Assembly (NCBI GenBank): GCA_937998645.1
Contig: CALLCZ010000136.1
Coordinates: forward strand, 1-47,713
From: an uncultured Gammaproteobacteria bacterium
GTDB taxonomy: Bacteria; Pseudomonadota; Gammaproteobacteria; SZUA-229
Length of the DNA stretch: 47,713 nucleotides
Reading direction: 5' to 3'
Made by a program: the position numbers and the translations under genes. Of the stretch, positions 8,194-14,856 are shown one piece after another. The notes beneath the pieces were generated by a model. The model worked only from the letters and a program-made list of their open reading frames with translations. It had not been told where the DNA came from and did no database searches. Position 1 is the stretch's first letter. Each line of letters starts with the position of its first letter.

Positions 8194-9081
8194 TCACTTG
8201 CACAGGTCGCTGGTTGTGATGATGTACGGCTTGCCGTCCAACAGGAAATTTTCGCCCTCGTATTCCAGCTTGAGCTTTTGCTCGGGGCCGTCACGCACGA
8301 TCAGGGAGGGCGCGCCCGCCGATACGATCACATACCATGTGCCGCGGCTCCGGTTCCTGCTGCGGCTGTAAACCGTCATGTTCTGTCCCTCTACCTTGCT
8401 TACTGAAGCCGACTTGCGCATCACGGTGCCGTCGCTGCACAGGTGATAGTCCCTGTGCGCCGCACCGCCGTAATACATGCCGCCCGCGGTATTACCGGAC
8501 GCCTTGGCAAGCTTGTACTGCAGCTTCTTGCCCTTGAGCAGGTGTTCCCAATCATCGACCATCGTTTTACGTTCGATCTCGACGAAGCGGACGCTGCTGA
8601 ACATAGTCTTCATGCGGGGTTCCCATGTGGCCCAGTATTCAGGTTTGGCGGTGCCGATAACGAGAAAGCCCTGGCCGTCATGGCCCGAGTAGGCGCCGAC
8701 TACACCCGTGATCCGCTGACCGCGGATCCGGCCTCTCACAGGTATCAGCAGTCCTCGCCCTGACTCGATGCCGGCATCGACCGGTTCGCCGGTCATTCCC
8801 AGGATGACCTGATCGCGCATGTCGCGATAACCAACGTCGCGCAGCTCTTCCAGGAAGTCGACGATGGTGAGGTCATGGATCCGCTTGATCATCAGCGATC
8901 CGGAGCTGTCCTGCGATTTGAAATACTGGATATCACGCAACGGCGGTTGCCTTGACAGTGCGTCATCGACATCGATGCTGATGCCGAAGGATATATCCGT
9001 GAAATTCGCCGTGGCTGCGGTACCGGTGATACCGGTAAGGGCGAGGATGGCGCCGAGGGTGAATGTAATAAATTTACGCAT
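8194..9081 (-). CDS. Exported protein, tandem paralogue of 7215-8108
   Basis: A 295-residue exported protein starting at the ATG at 9081 with GGGAG about nine bases upstream. The signal peptide is MRKFITFTLGAILALTGITG..A. It shares GISIDVDDAL, LLIPVRGRIRGQRITGVVGA, GFLVIGTAKPEYWATWEPRM, SVRFVEIE, HLCSDGTV and a C-terminal GKPYIITTSDLCK with its neighbour. Similarity is moderate, so the duplication is old. The shared fold probably has an N-terminal domain ending at the YWxxW segment and a C-terminal beta domain carrying the two Cys motifs. Both genes look more GC-rich by eye than their surroundings. Function unknown. Confidence 0.75.
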   Translation of the reverse strand: MRKFITFTLGAILALTGITGTAATANFTDISFGISIDVDDALSRQPPLRDIQYFKSQDSSGSLMIKRIHDLTIVDFLEELRDVGYRDMRDQVILGMTGEPVDAGIESGRGLLIPVRGRIRGQRITGVVGAYSGHDGQGFLVIGTAKPEYWATWEPRMKTMFSSVRFVEIERKTMVDDWEHLLKGKKLQYKLAKASGNTAGGMYYGGAAHRDYHLCSDGTVMRKSASVSKVEGQNMTVYSRSRNRSRGTWYVIVSAGAPSLIVRDGPEQKLKLEYEGENFLLDGKPYIITTSDLCK

Positions 9082-9679
9082 ATCAGTCTCTCCCGAATTA
9101 AAGGGGGCAGAACCCTTTACTCAATAACTTATGTCCCTAATTTGTTTATAAATCATCAAGATAATAAAGCAATATTCATGCCTCATTAAAAATTTATTTA
9201 TTTCTCAATGAGATAGCCAAATAGTAACCGGATTCCAACGTATAAAGTGTAAAAAAACATTAAATACTGCTGTTATATCAGTTGTATATGTATTGATTTC
9301 TTTACATTTTCGAAGAATTAAAGGGCCAGACCCCGTATTTCGCCAAGGAATTTCGGGGACAGTATACTTATTTCCAGTCAAGAGATTATGTTGTGATTTA
9401 TTAAGTATACTGTCCCCATACAAAGTGAATGGATTGGATGCACGGAATTGAAAGGGAGACAGGGCGTTTGGTCACGGGCCACGGCACTGGCAGCTGCGAC
9501 ACCGGCATCGCGTAACCGATATGTCGATTTCTTGCGTGCCTAGTCAATTTGTGCAGTGAATGTCGGGCACTGGCTTGCAGTGCACCAGCTGGGTTATGCC
9601 TGGCTCGACGGCAAACTGGGTAGTTCCAATTAAAGGGGTCAGGCCCCTTTGCTGTTTGAAATATGAGGTTGTCGCATTC
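9082..9679. other. Gene-poor region with several dispersed repeats and a possible gene remnant
   Basis: This 598-base stretch between divergent genes holds short palindrome copies at about 9099-9120 (AAAGGGGGCAGAACCCTTT), 9319-9334 and 9632-9650 (AAAGGGGTCAGGCCCCTTT), and the long family B hairpin listed separately. Between 9546 and 9633 a short open frame ending at a TAA (reading ...VGHWLAVHQLGYAWLDGKLG) looks protein-like and may be the last piece of a lost gene, but it is too short to name. Confidence 0.5.
9355..9417. repeat. Family B palindrome: 16-base perfect inverted repeat
   Basis: Arms GGGGACAGTATACTTA (9355-9370) and TAAGTATACTGTCCCC (9402-9417) are perfect complements around a 31-base loop. 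The left half with its loop (CAGTCAAGAGATTATGTTG) recurs at 13484-13525 in degenerate form, and a right half alone is at 16984-17000. The structure is that of a REP/MITE-like mobile palindrome. Confidence 0.8.
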
Positions 9680-10429
9680 ATGAGATTAGTCAAGATCGCT
9701 GTATTCCTGTCGCTGATAACCAGCCAGATACTTGCACACGCGGAGCAAGCAATAGATTTGCGTGTTACTGCCAGCCCGTGGTCACCCTATGTCAGTCGCA
9801 ATCTCCCTGGTAAAGGCGTTGCAGTAAGTATTGCTACTGTAGCGTTAAAGCGCGCGGGTTATACATCGTCATTTGCACTACAGAAATGGCCCGATGACCT
9901 GGAAAGCACACGATTAGGCAGGTATGACATGATCGCTAGCATCTGGTTTACTGAAGATCGCGCCCGTGACCTGGTTTTCAGCGACCCGATATTTGAGAAC
10001 CGGGTCAAACTAATGGTGCGCTCTGACAGCGATATAAAGATCTCGAATCCTGAGGCGTTGAAAGGGTATCGGATTGGTCTGGTCGAGGACTACGCCTATA
10101 TGCAGGGAGCTTACAGTAAACTGCCGATCGAGATTATCAAGGCGACCACGGTAGAGGAGAATCTGCAACGTCTGCTGGAAGGAAATATTGATATTGTCGT
10201 CATGGATGAGCAAGTTGCACTCTATACACTGAATAACAAAATTCCCGGTGGCATCAAACAGATTCGTTTTGCACGGGATGCCCTGTCAACAAGGCAGCTG
10301 AAAGTAGCGGTATCACGCAAGCGTTCCGATGCCGAGCAGATTATTTCCGATTTCAATAATGCATTACGGGGCATGAAGGATGATGGATCTTATCTGGACA
10401 TACTGCATCAGTATAGAATTAGTCCATAG
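9680..10429 (+). CDS. Solute-binding protein, family 3 (amino-acid type), stand-alone
   Basis: A 249-residue protein with a signal peptide (MRLVKIAVFLSLITSQILAHAEQA) and the layout of family 3 periplasmic binding proteins: LRVTASPWSPYVS at the mature start, a GRYDMIASIWFTEDRARDLVFSD block around residue 85-107 typical of the family, GYRIGLVEDYAY at the domain crossover, and a final helix with GMKDDGSYLDILHQY. There is no permease or ATPase nearby, so it may serve a distant transporter or act as a sensor-like binding protein. The ATG at 9680 is chosen because it begins the signal peptide; GAGG is a little far (13-16 bases). A palindromic repeat lies just upstream. Confidence 0.82.
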   Translation: MRLVKIAVFLSLITSQILAHAEQAIDLRVTASPWSPYVSRNLPGKGVAVSIATVALKRAGYTSSFALQKWPDDLESTRLGRYDMIASIWFTEDRARDLVFSDPIFENRVKLMVRSDSDIKISNPEALKGYRIGLVEDYAYMQGAYSKLPIEIIKATTVEENLQRLLEGNIDIVVMDEQVALYTLNNKIPGGIKQIRFARDALSTRQLKVAVSRKRSDAEQIISDFNNALRGMKDDGSYLDILHQYRISP

Positions 10430-10599
10430 GTAGAAGGGGTTGGTGATAAATGAATATTAGGCTCATTTGTCACCGACACGTTTTAATTCTTAATATCTTC
10501 AATTAATAAAATCAAATATTCTTATATTCTCTGAATGTCCTATTACAATAGTGTTTGTAGGGGCGCTATATGTAGTCAGGCATGAAGGAGAGTTAAGCG

Positions 10600-11085
10600 A
10601 TGTCTTTGGATCAATTTATACCAGTTCTCCAGCTTTCGATTGGACCGGTTATCATGATATCCGGAACCGGGTTGGTTTTGTTGTCAATGACAAACCGCAT
10701 TGCTCGTGTTATCGATCGCGCCAGAAGATTGGCAGAAACACTTCGAAGTGGTCCCAGTAGTGAATCTCATCGAATCCAGGGTCAACTTGTAATTCTGGAT
10801 CGCAGGGGACGAATGCTTCGCCTGGCGATCGCGTTCACCTCAACGAGCTTGCTTCTGGCTGCCTTCCTGGTCATTGCCCTGTTTCTCGTCGTGCTTCTGG
10901 ATCTTGAGGCTGCCGTATTGATTGTCGCGATATTCATTTCCAGCATGGTTTTTTTGATCATTGGCCTTGTTTATTTCACCGCAGATGTAAATGCTTCACT
11001 GGCGGCACTCAAACTCGAAACAGGCGTTGAAAGCTACGATCGAAGGAAGAAAAAAATAGGGGGGGCACAGAGCAACTGCTTCTAA
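10600..11085 (+). CDS. DUF2721 family membrane protein, C-terminus derived from a repeat
   Basis: AAGGAGAG at good spacing supports the ATG at 10600. The 161-residue protein has the DUF2721 pattern: an N-terminal membrane helix (LSIGPVIMISGTGLVLLSMT), the motif NRIARVIDRARRL, and two further membrane helices between about residues 75 and 130. Function of the family is unknown. The last eight residues (GGAQSNCF) and the stop codon are encoded by a dispersed family A palindrome beginning near 11060, so the natural C-terminus was replaced or extended by repeat insertion. Confidence 0.82.
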   Translation: MSLDQFIPVLQLSIGPVIMISGTGLVLLSMTNRIARVIDRARRLAETLRSGPSSESHRIQGQLVILDRRGRMLRLAIAFTSTSLLLAAFLVIALFLVVLLDLEAAVLIVAIFISSMVFLIIGLVYFTADVNASLAALKLETGVESYDRRKKKIGGAQSNCF

Positions 11086-11110
11086 TAATAGAGAATATTG
11101 CACTCTGAGC
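11060..11110. repeat. Family A palindrome overlapping a gene end
   Basis: This copy reads GGGGGCACAGAGCAACTG, then TTCTAATAATAGAG, then AATATTGCACTCTGAGCC, so GCACAGAGCAA pairs imperfectly with TTGCACTCTG. It matches the family A layout (CAGAGAGCAATTG, TACTAATATTAGAG, TTAATTGTTCTCTG). The stop codon of the DUF2721 gene (11083-11085) lies in its loop. Confidence 0.65.
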
Positions 11111-11201
11111 CTGCTTATCGCAAACTGAATGCGACACTCAGGGATTATGTATACTGTCTCCAGATTTCTGCAATTCAAGATAACCAGTCCTTACGATATT
11201 G

Positions 11202-11546
11202 ATGAATCTGTTACTCACCACAGTTCTCCTGCTCATCTCAGCCGTAGCGGTCGGCTTTTACCTGTTCTTTCTCGGTCTGCGTCAGCGAAAGCGCTCGCCC
11301 GGTCTTGGCCTCACGCATGCATGTCTGGCGCTGTCCGGTATCATAGTATTGTTCACAGAGATATTCACCGGCCCGACAGACAAGCTTAATAATGTCGCCG
11401 CTCTTTTCCTGTTCTTCGCCATAGTGGGCGGTAGCATGGTCTTTGCGTTACATGAAGAGAACAGACCGCCGTCGATGCCCGCGGTCACAGCCCATGCCAT
11501 CATGGGCCTGGTCGGGATTTCATTGCTGATCATCAATTTATTTTGA
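11202..11546 (+). CDS. Small membrane protein, unknown function
   Basis: The ATG at 11202 gives 114 residues with about four hydrophobic helices: MNLLLTTVLLLISAVAVGFY, GLTHACLALSGIIVLFTEIF, ALFLFFAIVGGSMVFAL and AHAIMGLVGISLLIINLF. Short basic loops (LRQRKRSP) follow the first helix. It resembles small uncharacterised inner membrane proteins. There is no strong ribosome site, and no neighbour gives a clue. Confidence 0.55.
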   Translation: MNLLLTTVLLLISAVAVGFYLFFLGLRQRKRSPGLGLTHACLALSGIIVLFTEIFTGPTDKLNNVAALFLFFAIVGGSMVFALHEENRPPSMPAVTAHAIMGLVGISLLIINLF

Positions 11547-11574
11547 ATTGAAGGCGGAGGCCCACTGCTGTCCC

Positions 11575-11695
11575 GCTTACTCGTCATCCCGGCATGTTTT
11601 TAACCGGACTAAATCCGCCTGGAGCGGATTTGAACAGCCGTAGGCTGGTCCGCCAGGATGAAATACATGGATGTATTTCATAATCCAGTGACTTT
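11575..11695. repeat. Dispersed repeat with nested small hairpins
   Basis: CTCGTCATCCCGGCATG followed by TTTTTAACCGG matches a repeat style common between proteobacterial genes (GTCATCCCGGCATG...CCGGGATCCAGTGA); the closing AATCCAGTGACTT is at 11681-11693. Between these two ends lie extra hairpins, AAATCCGC/GCGGATTT (11612-11632) and AAATACAT/ATGTATTT (11661-11678), so the element looks like a repeat interrupted by another sequence. Confidence 0.5.
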
Positions 11696-11817
11696 ATGAC
11701 GCTGCATAGGGGGCAGATCCCTTTATTCAGTCGAAAATAGTGGCCTATGCGCTTTCGTGCCCTGATACAGGCCGGGTTAGAATACGCCACTTCACAAGCA
11801 CTAAACGGACCACGAGC

Positions 11818-12948
11818 ATGAGCAAACACATAGGTATTCTAACGGCTGGCGGTGACAGCCCCGGCCTTAACGCGGCGATTCGAGGTGTTGGGAAGGCTGC
11901 TTTGAACGAATACGACATGCAGGTCATCGGCTTTCGTGATGGCTTTCGTGGCCTGGTTGATAACCGTATCGTGCGTCTTGAAAGCAGTTCCCTGTCCGGC
12001 ATCCTCACGGTCGGAGGCACCATTCTGGGTACCAGCCGGGACAAGCCGCACAAGATGAAAGTGGGCGGTAAGACCCAGGATATGACCGATGTCATCGTCG
12101 AGAACTACCAGGCCAACCATCTGGATGCGCTGGTCTGTCTTGGCGGTGGTGGTACACAGAAAAATGCGTTGCAGTTGAAGCAAAAGGGCCTCAACGTCAT
12201 TACCCTGCCCAAGACTATCGACAACGATGTATTCGGTACCGACGTTACCTTTGGTTTTGATACCGCGCTCGGTATTGCCACCGATGCGATCGACCGACTG
12301 CACAGCACCGCACACAGCCACCATCGCATCATCGTGGTGGAAATCATGGGACACCGGGCCGGCTGGCTGACGCTGGGAGCCGGCATCGCCGGCGGCGCCG
12401 ATGTGGTCCTGTTACCCGAGATCCCGTACAGCATTGACAGCGTGGCCGACGCGATACTACAGCGAATGAAGAACGGCAAGAATTTCAGTATCGTTGCCGT
12501 TGCGGAGGGCGCCATGTCGCTGGATGAAGCGGAGCAAATGCATGCCGCCGAACAAAGCCTGCAGGGCGCCATCGATATCGAGGATAAGAAAGCGCGCAAG
12601 CGGGCAAAGGAAACGATTCGCGTGATGGAGGCCGGGCGCGGTGATCACACCCTCAAGCTGGCTCATCAGCTGGAGGAGCGCACCGGGCTGGAAAGTCGCC
12701 CGACTATTCTCGGCCATTTGCAGCGCGGTGGCACACCATCGGCGGCCGACCGCCTGCTGGCAACCCGCCTGGGTACGGCCTGTGCCGACCTGATCCAGCA
12801 GGGGGTCAGCGGCGTTATGGTGGCTGCCCGTGGCGAAGGCGCCGAAGCCATGCCGCTGGAAGAAGTAGCGGGACGCAAGAAGCTCATCCCACTGGATCAT
12901 CCCTGGATAGCGAGTGCGCGACGGGTTGGAACCAACCTGGGGGATTGA
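11818..12948 (+). CDS. pfkA: 6-phosphofructokinase
   Basis: A 376-residue phosphofructokinase-family enzyme that phosphorylates fructose-6-phosphate in glycolysis. Visible motifs are the N-terminal [18 protein letters not shown] (phosphate-binding), [16 protein letters not shown] at residues ~103-116, PKTIDND at 131-137 containing the catalytic Asp, and MGHRAGW at 177-183. The cosubstrate-reading positions are mixed. GGGGT has Gly at the site that is usually Gly in ATP enzymes (Asp in PPi enzymes), but the residue before it is Gly instead of Asp or Glu. Lys in PKTIDND is typical of PPi-dependent and group III enzymes. ATP or PPi use cannot be decided. The ATG at 11818 begins the conserved N-terminus; in-frame codons upstream lack homology. 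Confidence 0.9.
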   Translation: MSKHIGILTAGGDSPGLNAAIRGVGKAALNEYDMQVIGFRDGFRGLVDNRIVRLESSSLSGILTVGGTILGTSRDKPHKMKVGGKTQDMTDVIVENYQANHLDALVCLGGGGTQKNALQLKQKGLNVITLPKTIDNDVFGTDVTFGFDTALGIATDAIDRLHSTAHSHHRIIVVEIMGHRAGWLTLGAGIAGGADVVLLPEIPYSIDSVADAILQRMKNGKNFSIVAVAEGAMSLDEAEQMHAAEQSLQGAIDIEDKKARKRAKETIRVMEAGRGDHTLKLAHQLEERTGLESRPTILGHLQRGGTPSAADRLLATRLGTACADLIQQGVSGVMVAARGEGAEAMPLEEVAGRKKLIPLDHPWIASARRVGTNLGD

Positions 12949-12960
12949 AACTGAATAAAA

Positions 12961-13000
12961 CAGGGGCCAGAGTAAAAAAAGTATTGCTCTGGCTCTGTAT
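12961..13000. terminator. Hairpin between convergent genes (repeat-derived)
   Basis: CAGGGGCCAGAG (12961-12972) pairs imperfectly with CTCTGGCTCTG (12987-12997) around AAAAAAAGTATTG. The hairpin lies between phosphofructokinase (plus) and the minus-strand gene at 13011, and resembles family A palindromes. A two-way terminator role is inferred. Confidence 0.5.
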
Positions 13001-13010
13001 TTAGATATTT

Positions 13011-13436
13011 TTATATCTTCTTCCAGAAGCAGCTGCCACTCGCCAGTAGAGCAGTAGCGAGTGAGAGGTCGACAATGATCATGATTATGAGCATCGAGTA
13101 ATCACCATGTGCTTTCTGTGATACATACAGACCTGACAAGGACATGACAAGGAGAAACGCGTAAAAGCGCACACGGTAGAAATCCCATAGCCTTGGTTCA
13201 GCCAGTTTTTCAATTCGTCTGAGATTTTTTATGCACAGCCTGCTGAATAAATACCTGGCCTTTATGCTGCCCAGCATCAAGCCAGTTGATAACGCCAGCC
13301 ATGTCCAGAACTGCCCCGGATTCAATTGTTCCGCTTCGAAGAACATGCCAAAGCCCTTGGTAAACAGGACGGCGGCGCCGCTGAACCAGACCAGTGCGGC
13401 CAGCAGCCTGAGTGTTTGTGTTGACGCATTAAACAT
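13011..13436 (-). CDS. Small membrane protein, unknown function
   Basis: A 141-residue protein with four hydrophobic segments: LRLLAALVWFSGAAVLFTKG, FWTWLALSTGLMLGSIKA, FYAFLLVMSLSGLYVS and YSMLIIMIIVDLSLATALL. A basic loop (FSRLCIKNLRRIEKLAEPRL) lies between helices two and three. The pattern fits a four-helix inner membrane protein. No ribosome site is obvious upstream of the ATG at 13436. The gene is convergent with phosphofructokinase. Confidence 0.6.
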   Translation of the reverse strand: MFNASTQTLRLLAALVWFSGAAVLFTKGFGMFFEAEQLNPGQFWTWLALSTGLMLGSIKARYLFSRLCIKNLRRIEKLAEPRLWDFYRVRFYAFLLVMSLSGLYVSQKAHGDYSMLIIMIIVDLSLATALLASGSCFWKKI

Positions 13437-13480
13437 GTATATACATTAACAAATATTAACCACCGAGAGCGAGCAGGGGA

Positions 13481-13546
13481 TTTCGGGGACGGTACACACA
13501 TTTTCAGTCATGAGACTATGTTGCTGTGATAAAAAAAGGGGCAGGC
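13481..13546. repeat. Degenerate family B copy plus repeat tail
   Basis: TTTCGGGGACGGTACACACA followed by TTTTCAGTCATGAGACTATG matches the left arm and loop of the palindrome at 9351-9395 with few changes. The right arm is missing and is replaced by AAAAAAAGGGGCAGG. Confidence 0.6.
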
Positions 13547-13664
13547 TGCGGTTTCTACAGTTGAGTTGTTGAAAATTGACTAGAGTTGGGATGGCTGATT
13601 ATACTGTAATTCAAATAAGATCAAATAGTTTACTCTAATATTTAACTAACAAGGTGAGGTCGTT

Positions 13665-14081
13665 ATGGCTGATATACAGGAACTTAGAACTGCGCCACGC
13701 ATCAGTGTTTACTCTCGTTCCAGTGGTGATGATAATGTTGAGCACGGTCTGGTGATAGACATAAGTGAAACTGGTGCTGGTCTGACGATACCAAAAGATA
13801 CACCACTATTTAAGGACGTAGAACCAGAACAGTCAGCGGGCAGTTATGGCTGTATCCGTCTTAATATCTTCCACCCTGATTACTCTTTAGAATCCGGTTT
13901 AAATATAAACGCTAATATAGCCTGGCTAGACCATGAATACTCGAAGGGTCGCCTGAAACTTGGTGTTCACTTTGATGAAATGGATGATGATAAATCAGGC
14001 CAGGTTGGTGAGTTAATTGACTGGATACAAAAGAAGGATAATTACTTTTTACATTGTGAACTGGAGAAATGCCAGGAATAA
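13665..14081 (+). CDS. PilZ domain protein (probable cyclic-di-GMP receptor)
   Basis: AAGGTGAGG supports the ATG at 13665. The 138-residue protein has the two PilZ binding signatures: R8-T-A-P-R12 (RxxxR) and D32-I-S-E-T-G37 (DxSxxG), followed by the beta-barrel strands (GLTIPKD, IRLNIFHPDYSL, ANIAWLDHE, LKLGVHFDEM). PilZ proteins bind cyclic-di-GMP and relay it to motility, adhesion or secretion machinery. This one is a single-domain protein with no enzymatic partner, so it probably works through protein contacts. A cytochrome gene is convergent with it. Confidence 0.82.
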   Translation: MADIQELRTAPRISVYSRSSGDDNVEHGLVIDISETGAGLTIPKDTPLFKDVEPEQSAGSYGCIRLNIFHPDYSLESGLNINANIAWLDHEYSKGRLKLGVHFDEMDDDKSGQVGELIDWIQKKDNYFLHCELEKCQE

Positions 14082-14123
14082 CTGTAGCGAGGAGAAAACA
14101 CCTCTGTACTGGAGATTACACAA

Positions 14124-14588
14124 CTATTCTCTGTTCTCCCAGTAATCCTCGTCTTCACCTAATGGAATGAACTTGTAGTGCATTTCAGGTATCGGTTTTT
14201 CCCGTGGCGGCAGACCCGAACTGTGGCGTTCTGCCATTACTCGCAGATAGGTAATGGCACTGCGAAACTCGTCAACGCCGAGCTTGTCTTGCCAGTAGGG
14301 CATGCCGTGCTTGCCCTGCATCACACTTTGTAATAATTCCCAGTCGCTTTTTTGTAGACGATCGCCCATCGAAAATGAGGGTGCGAGCTCGTATTCAGCC
14401 AGGCCGTCAAAGCCGTGGCAGCCGGCACAGTACTTGAGGAATATATCGGCGCCGTCCTGCGCATTCACACTTTCATCCTCGAGCAGATGCTTGATATCGT
14501 CGACCGCGACGGCGATGTTGCATGTACCCAGAATCATTATCAGAATGATTACGATGTTTGCACGTTTCGGAACAGGATTAATAATCAT
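14124..14588 (-). CDS. Exported monohaem cytochrome c
   Basis: A 154-residue protein with a signal peptide (NIVIILIMILGTCNIAVA) and one haem-binding motif C54-A-G-C57-H58. M96 in KHGMPYW is the likely sixth iron ligand. The layout (CAGCHGFDG near the start, MPYW then an AITYLRVMAE helix at the end) is that of class I cytochromes c of the cbb3/photosystem-like type. It should carry electrons in the periplasm; the partner oxidase or dehydrogenase is not in the window. No clear ribosome site precedes the ATG at 14588. Confidence 0.85.
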   Translation of the reverse strand: MIINPVPKRANIVIILIMILGTCNIAVAVDDIKHLLEDESVNAQDGADIFLKYCAGCHGFDGLAEYELAPSFSMGDRLQKSDWELLQSVMQGKHGMPYWQDKLGVDEFRSAITYLRVMAERHSSGLPPREKPIPEMHYKFIPLGEDEDYWENRE

Positions 14589-14668
14589 AGCTAAACATTA
14601 TCAAAAAATAGGGGGCAGAGATCAACTGTTGCCAACATATAAAGTTGCTGGTTATGTGAAAAGTGGAG

Positions 14669-14720
14669 TTCAGAGAGCAATTGTTACTAATATTAGAGTT
14701 AATTGATATCGACACGGTTT
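14669..14720. repeat. Family A palindrome copy
   Basis: TTCAGAGAGCAATTGTTACT, then AATATTAGAGTTAATTG, then ATATCGACACGGTTT. The left arm and centre match the copy at 4035-4094; the right arm is altered (GATATCGACACGG in place of TTCTCTGACCCGG). A related piece (GGGGGCAGAGATCAACTG) lies just before it at 14611-14628. The gap to the kinase start is otherwise featureless. Confidence 0.65.
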
Positions 14721-14856
14721 AATCCGGGACTAAATAGTCGTTGTCTTCCCACGTTTTACCCGCTAGATATACCATTATTGGTCTAAACTTCTTTTTACAA
14801 ACCTGGATATTTTGGGACTGAGTAAAAAATCTTATCAGTAAACTTTCACTGAGGGC

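Noticed and set aside
9205-9423. 72-codon minus-strand frame through the family B palindrome
   Set aside because: Most of it is repeat sequence and low-complexity AT; no signal of a protein.
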